Of a stretch of DNA of 64,000 bases, positions 45,701 to 57,410 are shown in pieces. Every line of letters starts with the position of its first letter. The first letter of the stretch is position 1. Source of the DNA: Membranipora membranacea (Eukaryota; Bryozoa; Gymnolaemata; Cheilostomatida; Membraniporidae). Made by a program: the position numbers and the translations under genes. Under the pieces are notes generated by a model that saw only the letters and a list, made by a program, of their open reading frames with translations, did no database searches and was not told where the DNA came from. Location: positions 18,602,001 through 18,666,000 of the forward strand of contig OU612072.1 in the NCBI GenBank assembly GCA_914767715.1. The letters are read 5' to 3'.

Positions 45701-48700
45701 TAGCAAACGCTAAATTTTCAGTTGCAAGTCAGATTTCCTGGTGGTGTGATTGTCAACCCTAGACATGTTAATATTAGTTAGAGTGTAATTCATCTAGTTT
45801 GGGGGTAAATTAATGTCGGCTAGCACTAAATTTGGGCTAGCTGTGGTGTTTGTGGGTCTTCTTAAAAGAATGAGGGTGGGTAAATGCTAGCTAGCTTTTC
45901 AAGCGTGCAAGCAATGGCACACAGTTCTCCTGCAAACACATTAACACTCTAGGGAATCATAATAACTGAATAAAAATTGTAATTCCTTTTAGTTTCAGAC
46001 GCATCAGCAATTCACTAGATTGCAAAATGATATGAGTGATGTTGTTTGTTAGCGGTTGATATTACTTAGGATGTTTAGAATTTTTATTTAGGTTCTTTCT
46101 TATATTAACAGAAGTAAGAGGAAGGCAGCGGCTGCAGATGTAGTGGATGCTAAGAAAAGTAAACCTTCAGCTGCTGAAGTGAAGGAGACTAAACTTCTCA
46201 AGGTGGGTTTTTTTAACTTTATTGGCATAATTTTCATTCGATGATAATGTTTTACAAAATCAGCCTTCCAAGAAAACAAAAAAAAGGGGGAAAAAAAGCA
46301 AAAACTTTCAATCAAGATGACGAAAAAGATAATCAGAAAAATTGCGTTTCAATGATTTATAATTAATTATTGAACGTAAATTAAATGGAATATTGTTAAG
46401 AGTAAATGCTATAATAATATCTAAAAAGTTATTTGAAGTTGGGTGTAGCTTGAACATGTGTCTCCGATTGAAATTGCGCGAAAAATTAGAATGTTCTAAC
46501 ATATGGTTTGAGCCATATGAGGAATTTCTTACACATCTTTGGCCAATAAATAAGTTTGCAATACATTTAGAGATTCATTAAGAGCTGACTCTTATTCATT
46601 GCCAAGAGTATTCAAGATTTGCAAATAATAGATTTTACAAGAGTGAGTAGTACAGATCATGAGTAAAATAGAAATTTCCTGCCCCTGGCTAACTCTTGAC
46701 CTATTATAGTACCACTGAGCATTTGACAGGTTTGGTACATAGTCACAATCTTGTATATTACCTTTACTTCACACACAAATCCCACGCCTGTATATCAAAG
46801 ACATGATCCTGTTAGGATGACTGCATAGCGAGCTACCAAGCTCCACCAGGATGTGCCATCTCATTCCAGTTTCTCTTGAATGAAGATCCAATTGTTCAGA
46901 TACATATTTATCTTTTTTATTTAGCCTTTGATGGGTTTCTCTATATTACTCTTGAAAAGACAAAATCCACAGTATTCCTACAGTATTGAAATCCCTCCCC
47001 CCCCCCCACAAAATTTGACACTTAAACTTCCTCCTCTCAAGATTCTGTTTCTCAGTTTTCCCTGAGCTTCACTTGCACTGAAATAATTCTAATCTAAGAT
47101 GTGTTGAACAAAGAAGCAATTTTATGATTCAATATTGTTATTATTTTGTTATACAGGAGCAAAGTGAGATGATATGGAAGTTTAGAGACCAGTTAACTGA
47201 TGAAGTCTCCAGCACAGCTATGAAAGGCTTACTAGAGTATAACAATCAGGCTGTAGTAAACTCTGAGAGTAAACTACTAGAGAGACTCAGTGACTGTCTG
47301 GTGTTCGGGGCGCTAGCACCCTGCCCAGAGTGTAAGGATGGCCAGCTGGTATTCAGGTTAGCTTTTGAGACAGCACAATTTGATATTCCATTTTGTCACT
47401 GGATGATATTATTTTTAATCGAATGCATTATTTCACTCATTTGATTCCACCAGTTGAGTATGTTTTTTGCATGTGTTGGGGCAAATGTAGTATTGTATAG
47501 TATTGAGTATCGAAAATTCTCATTCTCTGCATTATGATGTCACAGTCTCCCGGAAGTGCAATACAAGAAACAAGCACTTCCGGGAAACCGTGACATCCTA
47601 ATGCAGAGAATGGGAGTAAACTGCCCTTATGGGAAGCACTTTTTCAACCGTCAATAATTCATGCCAAGTAGAGCATTTAATTTTTTTACCATGCAAATCT
47701 GACACAACTTTATCTAAAGTAACTGCCTGACTATAACATGTATTGGTCTTTGGGTAGTCTTTAATGGCATGAATTCTTTTTCTGAGGTCGATTATTTTGT
47801 TTAGGCACAGCCGTCCCACTCACCAGCTCATGATATTGATGATACATTCCTCCTACTGTCCATCTAACAAATCTCTCTTTTTTAACACTGAAGTTGAGTA
47901 GTATATACTGTAGAAGGCTGTATAACATTGATGGGTTGTCGTCTTGTTGAACGATTTATTCATTATTTTCTTTCAGGTCCGATGGTTACCATTGCACTGG
48001 CGATCTATCGGAGTGGACTAAATGTTCATTCATGACTCGAACACCCAAACGGGTCGCCTTCAAAATCCCCAAAGAGTACCATGACGTTGCCTTCCTGAAG
48101 AATTACAAATATCAGAAGCGCGAGAGATTGTTTAACAAAGCTTCACTGGCAGCGAGCAGCATCAATCATCAGGCTCTCTCCGGCATCAAGTTCTTTGTGC
48201 AAGGTGAATAAATTATGGCTCTTTGTACAAGTTAGTGGGGGTTACTCTAGGCCTAGGGCACACTGTTCAATTGATATACTTTTGCATGTATATTTCTGAT
48301 CCGATCGATAGATAGTGAACTAATTCACTTAGCATGAGTACCCTCAGAAAAAATGTTGTGTGAAGACTCGAGTTTAGTGGTGCTTCTTCTCAGCCAAGGG
48401 AACGAACTTGATTTCTATGTGCAGGCCTAGAGCATCTAAATCATACTTTTTCTTGTAATGTGCCCTGAGCTGTTTGAACAATTAAAGATAGTTTCAATAA
48501 CCTTTTATCTGATAAAGCTGTCCTTGGCTTAAGACGAAATGCGCTGCTATCTTGTAAGAATTACATATCAAAAAATCATATGCAAATGCCTAGCTGTTAC
48601 ATAAGTGGGTCTGCATATCCAACTACCTTTGTCCATAGATATAAATATAAAAAGGGACTTTTTTTATTGATGCCTTTTCCCCTAATAATGAGAAAAAGAA

Positions 48701-51700
48701 TTTAGTTGGCAGTTGTCCATTCTTGTCAGCTTGGCAAGTAAAGAAGATAACTCAAATTTTAGTAGTTATGTCTCATTTCATCACAATTTTAGAGTTGGAA
48801 AAATCATAACCAAAAAATTGTATTTGATCTCACTGCATGATGGAAATAATCTCCGTAATTACAGTCAGTAAATATTTTTATTCATAAAAGGCAGGCAGAG
48901 CGAGATAGGAGTCCACTGGCTGTAGCGCAAGCAAGTCAGCTCTCCGTATGAGATGCGCGATGTTTGATGTGGTGAATTTGAGTAGTGGACTACGGCACAA
49001 AGGGAAGGTGCCTTGTTGATTGCGAGTATGCGCTGATGAGTTGACGGAAAGCAAACATCCCTGCGCTGGTTTGGCTTAGAGTCAAAGCATGAGATTGATG
49101 GGGCGAACATTGTTGCAATGGAACAATGAAGAGTTTGCAGCCTCACTGGTTTTGCAACAGTAAAAACACAATATTCGCTCAGGGATAGATGTGAAGGCAT
49201 GATATGCTCATCAACACACAGTGTTGCATCATGCTGTTGGGGCCGGCCATGAGGAGGTTATACTAGGCCTGTGTGTTGTGCAGCGATATACATACTACTG
49301 TACGTTGTCTGTATTTGAGCTTTTGTATAACATATATATTCAATCAAAATGTAACTCTCAAAGTCTTGAGGAATTGATGACGAAGAATTGACTCAATCTT
49401 GATAATGCAGTGGAATACCAGCCTGACACCTAAAACCTAGTCTGAGCACCCAAGACTCTTGCCCACCAGCCTGGCACCTAAAATGTTGGCATATATTATA
49501 CCATCAAACACAAAAATGTACAATTTATTTTTACAGGTAACACAGACAAGGATAAGGCAACTCTGAAGAACATAGTGACTAGCCTGAGTGGTACTCTAAG
49601 TACTAAACTAGACTCCAGTGTTAGTGCAGTGATAAGTACTAAATCTGATGTAGATAAGATGGGTAAAAAAATGAAAGAGATCAAAGAACTGAATATACCT
49701 GTTATCTCTGAAGGTAAGGGATTATTTGTCTACAGGTGCCCCAACTGATTGTATGACACACTATAGCCGTTGTGAATTTATTATTGATAGAGCATCATGA
49801 TGAAATATAATTTTGCCTTACTGTGAATGCAAAAATATCTATGAAACCTCCTAAGTACAGATTCTGAGATGAGAGACCCGGACCATGTGAGATTCCTTAG
49901 ATTAGCTAGCCGAAGCCATTTATTTTCTCTTTTATTTTAATGCTCAATAGTGTTATTTAGGATTAATTGAAAGCCAACAGTAACTAGGTTCTAGCAGGTA
50001 TTTTGTTTATGACAATGTCCTTTGCTCTGTAACTCAGTTGTTCATGAAATAAATGAAAATCCCTGCCTTGAATCTTTATCACTATCCTAGAAATTGGTCA
50101 TTTAAAACAAGCAAACTTAAAATTAGTTTAATTGTTTATATAAGAAAAATTTGCTTGCAGTGTATGAACAAACAAATAACACTCATTCTATAGAACTATA
50201 TATTTAAATGTTTGTGATGATCACAGGATTCCTGGAGGCGTGTAAGGAAGGCAAACCTTCCGACTTATTCCCAGCCTATAGGATTAGCGACTGGGGAGAG
50301 GACTTAGACGAGAAATCATTCGCTGATGTCGTCGATTCTACAAAGTCCAAACCAACTAAGAGTGCTGCTGTACGCGCTGCCGAAACCAGGGCAGGTGAGT
50401 CGATGATACCTTGGAGGAGCTTATTATTTGTAGGAGGAAAATTTTGTCATTTCCCATGTTTGAAATAGGGGAACTTTGGCTAGGTAACCTTTAATCAACC
50501 TCTTTACTTTATGATAACTCCAACATCAGCTAGTAAAAATAGGCACTAAACTCCATGACTTAACACAATCTGATATTTTTTAATATTCTGAACTCGGGGT
50601 TTATTTCAGTACTCATGGTGAGAGGTCCAAACTTTCACACCCATTTGAACTTTCCAAGTTCAACTGTGATATTGAAGCTATTGTACATAATCAAATTTGA
50701 ACAAGGGGGGATAATTTTTATCAGGATTCTGATTAGTTTAAAATAATCGTTATAAGATAAGGAGACATAGTGTTTATTAGTGTCATAAGCAGAATGACCA
50801 GGTACTGCACTTGTACAAGTATTTGATTTAAAAATCTCTCAGCCAAAAAGATGTTTTATATCTTTGTTTCGAACGAAGATTATCCATATCCTCTACCTTT
50901 TGTATACAGTAAGAGTTTGATATTTATTACAGAGAAGGCGTTCCTGAGAGATGATATCGGTGTACAGAAACTGATGGTTAAGGGAGGAGCAGCTGTAGAC
51001 CCGGACAGTGAGATGGACAGTGTGGCTTCTATAATGCAGGTAATACCATCACACTTTCAATAGAAGACAAATTTGATCATATCTAGAGGGTTGCCTATTT
51101 GCAAAGGAAAATTTTTCCTACTTGTTCGTACAAAAAAGTTATATTTAACAGACGTTCATATATATAATAATATATATATATATCAATTTTATATTCTGTT
51201 CAAGTCACAGATGACACATAAGACCATGCATAAAACAAATATCATAAAACCTCATATCATGATATGTTAATTGGCGCTCGCTATGATTATGTCAACAGAA
51301 CAAACAGACTGAACTAACATTTACTAACATCTAGCTGTTTTTCACTCCTCTTAGGTATTCTGTGTATTTGAGATGATCCCACTCTACCAATGATGGGGAT
51401 GCTACTCCAAACAATTACAGGTTTTAGGTGTGGTTTAAGTGCAATTGGCAAAGATTTGTGTTGAGAAAGCACGTATCGGTTATTTTTTTTCAATTGAAGT
51501 TACCCAATGGTAATGGTTTCATTGCCTGTGTTCTTGTAACAGGTCCTAGGTTGGAGCTGGCTACAGTCATCTAATTTGTTGTCAAGAGAATTAAAGCTCG
51601 TGGATAGATAGGTTCATTGGGCTTCCGAATAGAGGAACGATATTCATCAGATATTATCGTTAATATTGCATTGTATATCTTCTCAGGAGAAGAATTCTCC

Positions 51701-54700
51701 ATTGAATGCTGTTCTATCATTGGTTGATATCAGTACTGGAGCTAACTCCTACTACAAACTACAAGCTCTGCAGCATGATAAATGCTCCAGGTATGTGGAT
51801 ATGTTCTCAGGCTAAGATTTAATCAACACGGGCATCAATGAAAAGACAAACTGGAACTATCACAAAATGCCTTGTCTCTCAGATTTTTTGATTGCAAATT
51901 GTCTAGGTATTTAGTGCCGCACATTTGAGACGTTTTTCTGTTGAGAGCATAGAGTATATAATAACTCTATGGTTGAGAGTTTTTGTCAATCGGCTATCAA
52001 TTTACAATTCTTTTCAGGTCAGTATGAATTCTCTTATTTGAGGTCATAAATCGTTTTCTAATTCTTAGTACCTACGAGTGAATGCTAATCAAATCATTAT
52101 TGACTCTGTTTTCAGCTACTATCTGTTTCGCTCATGGGGAAGGATCGGGACAACAATAGGAGGTAACAAGCTTGAGAGCGGATCTAAGGCAAAAATCATC
52201 CACAGATTCAAGGTGAGCATTTTATCCATTAGGCTGCTGATATTAACGGTTTTCTGATAACAAATATTAGTATGGCAGTAGGGTTATATTCAATCATGTT
52301 TTATCGGTTCATCATGTCAGGGATATTACAGCCACCCACTTGTAAATATTTTATACGACTGACTTTAGAGCGTAGAAGGACTTTGTGTTGATCAATGTGG
52401 TACAATTTCTATTTTTCCATGGGCTTAAAAGTTTCTGAACTGGCCTTAAAAGGCTCTCACAATAATGGGAAACTGTTGATAAAACTTGATTACATTATAT
52501 GTTGAGAAAAAACCTGATAAAATTATCGAATTTAAAGCTCAATTTTTGACTGTGATCGTTTATTTCAGGAGTTATTTGCTGAGAAGACAGGAAACGAGTG
52601 GGGAACTGGAGAAATGGTAAAGAGACCCGGTAAATTCTTCCCTCTGGAGATAGACTACGGCCAGGTGAGACTGTGTGCTCAGACCTTGAGACAATTTTCC
52701 AATGATGCATATTCCTAATTTTCTTGCACTTGTCCAATCATGGCCTCACAAATTGATGCTGTTACATCAAATTGTTTAAGCTGGGCAGAAATCTCCTTGT
52801 GATCTCACTAACAGGTATGCCTGACCACAGCCGCATTCCGTTGGACCATCCACATTTTGAGTTGTGCCAAGTCTTCTTGAATGACAGAGTTGCCTCATAA
52901 TTTGAAAAAAGGAGGACAATTTCCAATCACATTACCAAATTACTTCAGGGCCATTGGAAGTACTGTTTTACTAAATTAACTAGATATAATATGAATCTAA
53001 TGTTTATCTTTGTTAGGAAGATGAGGCTAAGATTTTGGATGTGAATAAGAAAGCGGGCACGTCATCTAAACTCCACAAATCTGTACAGAAGCTTATACAG
53101 ATGATATTTGATATAGAGAGTATGAAACAGGCTATGTTAGAGTTTGAGGTATGTGTCTTATAGTATAGAAGTGAATTTATGGAATTTCCTATACCCTGTT
53201 TACTCCCATACTGATAACTCGATTGCACTATTACGTTGTGTAGCTATGATTGATAGAGTTGGTATTTGCCAAGCGTGCCCGATATTTATTGAAGGACTCA
53301 TCTTCGGGCGGTGATACAGTTTTCTTTAAACTTTTTTTAGGCTATAATTAATAAATTTATAGTCTATAAGTCAGAGAGAACCATGCAATACTGATCACTC
53401 AGCACATCATTGCTTCCTTTCGATTCAAGTTTGCTAACCAGTATGACGGGAGTGTCTTAAAATGAGGATGTGCTGAATGTCCAACTTTATGTAAACCCTC
53501 TGTGAGTTTGTTTTGTATGTTTGTTTGTTGTAGATTGATATGAAGAAGATGCCTCTGGGTAAAATCTCTACTAAGAACATAACCAGAGCTTATAAAATCC
53601 TCACTGACTGTCAGAAGGTAAGGTACCAATTAGAAAATCAGTCAGTCAGTCCTTCAATATCTACTGATTGGAAGCAATTTTGAGCAATTTTTAATGCCAA
53701 ATAAAAAGGTTGTGTCTGCACGATAATCTTGTGATTTAGACTATAGTTACTCCCAAAGCTAAAGGTTTTACTGTAGCCCATGATTGTCCCCTAGCGTGAG
53801 TCTGGAATTCTCCCAATTGAAGAATTGAGACTAATTGAATCGATCCAAATCCCCTGCTGCAATAGATCAAGATTGATCAAGCTAAGAGTTGTGGACAAAC
53901 TACCTGCTTGATCCAGTTTGCCTGCTTTTGGAGTTGCTCCCCCCTCTACTGATGGGCGTCAATTGGAAATGCAGGTGAACCGGATCAAATTTGATGCGTT
54001 ACAACAGAGGCAGTTAGAGCCTGCTCCGAGTGATTAATAGTATTTTAGGAAGCCCCAATCATAGACTTAATATACTAATATAGTATATTAAGTCTATGGC
54101 CCCAATCATCACATTCTATGAGTTACTCACAGGGCTGTAATATTTATGTTTCAGTTAGTAGATGAGAAATCCACACCAGCCAGACTCGTTGATAAGTCTA
54201 ATCAGTTCTTTACTATAATTCCTCATGACTTCGGTATGAAGAAACCTCCAGTACTCAACACTACTGATCTTATACAGGTAAGGTTTATATATACTGAGCC
54301 TGACATACACATGGATTGAGGCCATCGGGATCCTTCTTGAGTGATAGTTCCAGCCCCACGTGCCCTATGGCTGATATTTGTTGCTGGCTTTTATAGCTGC
54401 TTCTACCCACTAATAAGATGCCAGCTACTCAATAGTGGGGGCAAGTCTCAAGTCTGAAATGTTGAGAAGGTGTTGACCTAGGTATGCTATGATTTGACGC
54501 ACTCATGTTGCATGTTTAACTGACTTCCTGCTGTTTGTAGGCCAAAGTCCAGATGTTGGATAATCTGAAGGAGATAGAGTGTGCATACAGTCTTCTCAAG
54601 TCCAGCTCGGGTGGGTCTGAGGACGACCCGCTAGATGCTCACTATAAATCACTAAATACTAAGATTGAGGCTTTGGACCGTAAGACTGAAGAGTTTGATC

Positions 54701-56294
54701 TTATAGAGCAGTATACTCAGAATACACACGGTAAAACTCACTCCAGCTACTCACTAGATGTCGATGAGGTATGTGCCTAATGTGATCTTCCACACTGTAA
54801 TTTGATTATACTAGTGCCTGCGAAATAATGCTGAAGTGAGTTTGTGGCTTGGTCCCAAAGTTCTCATTCCTGGACGTTCGCTGTTGAGAAGAATGATGAG
54901 GTCCATAGGAAGTCAGTTTTACACGTTTTTTACCATGAACATATACTATTTGCGTTAGCATATATTATTATTTTTATTATATCCTATATGGTTTTACGAT
55001 TCCTCTGAAATTGAAACTTTGTTGAATCTATAAATTGTCCCCTCTTGGAAAAAATGTGCTGGCCATAGTGAAGTGCAGTGAAATATTAAGGGTGTAATAA
55101 TTTTTTTTTCTGATCTAAATCGATCTTTATATTAACTGGCTACCAAAAGAGAGAGAAGTTCTGCACTGGTACAATTAGGTCATATGAGACAGGTTTTGAT
55201 ATGGGTTCATAAGTCATAATCCTTTTTGCTATGTTTAATCTTTGACCTTTGCTCCATGTATAACTTTTGACAGGTATTCACTATTAAGAGAACCGGTGAG
55301 AAATCTCGATACTCACCGTTCAGAGATTTACCTAACAGGATGTTACTGTGGCACGGATCGAGGATGACTAACTTTGCTGGTATACTCAGCCAAGGATTGA
55401 GAATCGCTCCTCCTGAGGCCCCTGTGGTATGATAACTTTAATTTATGTTGGTAGTTTGTTGAAAAGTCTAGACACAGAGGATAAGAAAAATTGGAAGGAC
55501 AAGATGAGTGAGAATTAAAATGAACTTTTTTCTATTTTATTTGTAAAGCTATACATAGCAGTAAGAAAACAAACTCTGTCTTCGTTTGTTGATCCAAGTT
55601 TTGTTTCAGTCTTGCTTGCAAGCATGCGATTTTGCCACATTCTGGGTGAAAACATACATTCAGAACTTAGAAAATTCAAAGGTGCTTGGTTAACAGGGTT
55701 AAGCAGAGTGTATGAGCCTCTTTTTGCACGGTACCAAGAATTGCTGGGAACCTCAATGACAATACTAGGTATCGATCATAGAGTCATCATACTCTATTAT
55801 TTATCTCTATACATAATAACTCTATGTTATCGACTAATCTCACTACTTCTTGCTGTTGTAGACCGGATACATGTTTGGTAAAGGTATATACTTTGCTGAC
55901 ATGGTGAGTAAATCAGCTAATTACTGCTACGCTAATAGAAGTAATCCCTACGGACTGTTACTTCTATGTGAGGTCGCTCTTGGTAACATGTAAGTTATTC
56001 ATCAGAAGTCGTGATCATTAAGCAAGCCTCATATCATGTTGGTTTAATCTGATGTATATATTATGTTTATGCAGACCAAGACTTGCACATGAACATGTTG
56101 GTTACATATACTGTTATTCTTAAGGCTCAACGTAGTTGTGCACCAAAACTATCCAGGGTTCAAATTGGATTCAAAGATGATCCATTTTGGAGTTTGGTAC
56201 ACTATTTGGAGTTGCACCCCCTCTGAGCTGCTAGCCCCCCAGCAGCAGAATGAGAGGAACTCAGTATGGTTGGTTGGCTGGTTGGTTGGTTGGT

Positions 56295-56357
<63 letters not shown>

Positions 56358-57410
56358 TTGGTTTATTTTGTCACAAACATTAGGAATACCAAAAAGAAAC
56401 ATAAACAGAATGAGTAAAGTAAAGTCTGACTTCTAGTATGCCGGTAAACTGGATTGAACTCGGGTCTAGGTTCACATGCTGCTTCTATTAAAAATTTAGA
56501 TATTGGGAGTTGTCTTTTTTGGAGCTACCTTGTCAGTCATATGATAAAGGCCCCAGTGCAGGGGGAGCAACAGTTTATTTGAATAATTTTAACTTTCCTT
56601 ACGTTACATGAGGTTTCTTTTTCTCTTCTAATTTGCTCAAGAATATCTCACAAGTTTAGGAACTGAGTTGTCAAGAATTTTAATATTAGCACTATCGAAT
56701 ATATGAGTTAGTCCTAAGAGTGTTTGTATTTGGTTTCAGGCATGAGTTAGGCGGTGCCTCCTACATTACAAAGTTACCTAAAGGTAAACACAGTGTTAAG
56801 GGATGCGGGCGGACGGAGCCCACCCCCTCACAGGATCACAAAACTAAGGATGGGGTAACTATACCACTCGGTGTGGGACACGACTCCACTCCTAGTATGG
56901 GCAGCACTTCACTTCTCTATAACGAGTATCCTTTTATCAACAAAAACATGACCTTTGAACCTTTTTGTTTCGTGATTTTAACATACTACCGTATGGGATG
57001 GAGAGTTGCACGGACCTGAAAATGGTGATAGCAAGCTATCACTATCACATTGCTCAGAATTATCACTCACTTAGTCTTTCAACTAATCAAAATCGCTCCA
57101 AATTGCTCACTCAGAATGTATATAGTTCCATCAATGACTGAGCGATTTGAAAGCGAGAGCCTAGTAGGTATCGCCCACTCATCGAGTGAGCAGTCAGATT
57201 GCAATGTTGGCTGTTTATAATTGAAAGACCCACCCCCCTGTTTGCTTTAGCTTTGGGACGTTTTTGGTGTTGTCGTCCATGAGATTTTTCTCTCTCAAAT
57301 CCCACAAAGTTACTTTGCCTTGACCTTCATCCCTCAGATACATTGTGTATGATGTGGCTCAGCTGAACATCAAATACATGGTTAAGTGTAAATTTAACTA
57401 CAAGTACTAG
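42741..57410 (+). CDS. PARP1: Poly(ADP-ribose) polymerase 1, complete, 22 coding exons
   Basis: Exons: 42741-42857, 43184-43328, 43993-44141, 44698-44837, 45345-45419, 46112-46202, 47157-47356, 47977-48203, 49537-49713, 50227-50394, 50933-51039, 51687-51790, 52116-52212, 52569-52664, 53017-53148, 53534-53617, 54155-54277, 54541-54768, 55274-55426, 55862-55989, 56740-56925, 57338-57410. They total 3000 nt, 999 residues; human PARP1 has 1014. Domains in order: zinc finger 1 (C20, C23, H52, C55), zinc finger 2 (C128, C131, H163, C166), bipartite basic region 211-226, PADR1/zinc finger 3 (C295, C298, C312, C322), BRCT about 382-450, WGR about 545-630 (SWGRIG), helical domain, then the ADP-ribosyltransferase with the H-Y-E triad H847 (LLWHGSR), Y881 (GKGIYFAD) and E976 (YNEYIVYD). 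It makes poly(ADP-ribose) from NAD+ at DNA breaks in the nucleus. The start ATG opens the conserved [20 protein letters not shown]. Confidence 0.97.
45411..46165 (+). other. PARP1 nuclear-localisation region with DVVD candidate caspase site
   Basis: Exons 5 and 6 join to encode S-K-R-K (210-213), then A4, D218-V-V-D221, A222 and K-K-S-K (223-226). Human PARP1 has the same arrangement: a KRK cluster, the DEVD214 cleavage site and a KKKSK cluster. DVVD fits the DxxD preference of executioner caspases. That it is cut in this animal is an inference. Confidence 0.7.
47521..47611. repeat. Near-perfect hairpin in PARP1 intron 7
   Basis: CATTCTCTGCATTATGATGT, then CACAGTCTCCCGGAAGTGC, a 14-base loop and the reverse complement with a few mismatches, ending ATGCAGAGAATGGGAG. 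The stem is about 38 bp. It looks like a miniature foldback insertion. Confidence 0.8.
48911..49120. repeat. Dispersed repeat, copy 2 (PARP1 intron 8)
   Basis: This is the diverged counterpart of 42191-42385, sharing TCCACTGGCTGTAGC, CCTTGTTGATTGC and GCTGGTTTGGCTTAGAGT. The minus-strand open frame across it is not supported as a gene. Confidence 0.55.
54060..54098. mobile_element. 39-bp perfect palindrome with 8-bp target duplication (minimal foldback element)
   Basis: The arm CATAGACTTAATATACTA, a 3-base centre ATA and the exact reverse complement arm make up the whole insert. It is flanked by an exact 8-bp duplication GCCCCAAT (54052-54059 and 54099-54106). The arm matches the termini of the 2.66-kb foldback at 34976-38055, which also has an 8-bp duplication. 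It therefore looks like the two termini of that family with the interior lost. It lies in PARP1 intron 16. Confidence 0.9.
56267..56363. repeat. Tetranucleotide array (GGTT/GGCT)n in PARP1 intron 20
   Basis: About 24 tetranucleotide units: GGTT at both ends and a long central run of GGCT. Open frames on both strands here (W-L-A-G or P-A-S-Q repeats) are by-products of the array and not genes. Confidence 0.97.

Noticed and set aside
56138-56402. Open frames with W-L-A-G and P-A-S-Q repeats on the two strands
   Set aside because: They are the translation of a GGCT/GGTT microsatellite inside a PARP1 intron.
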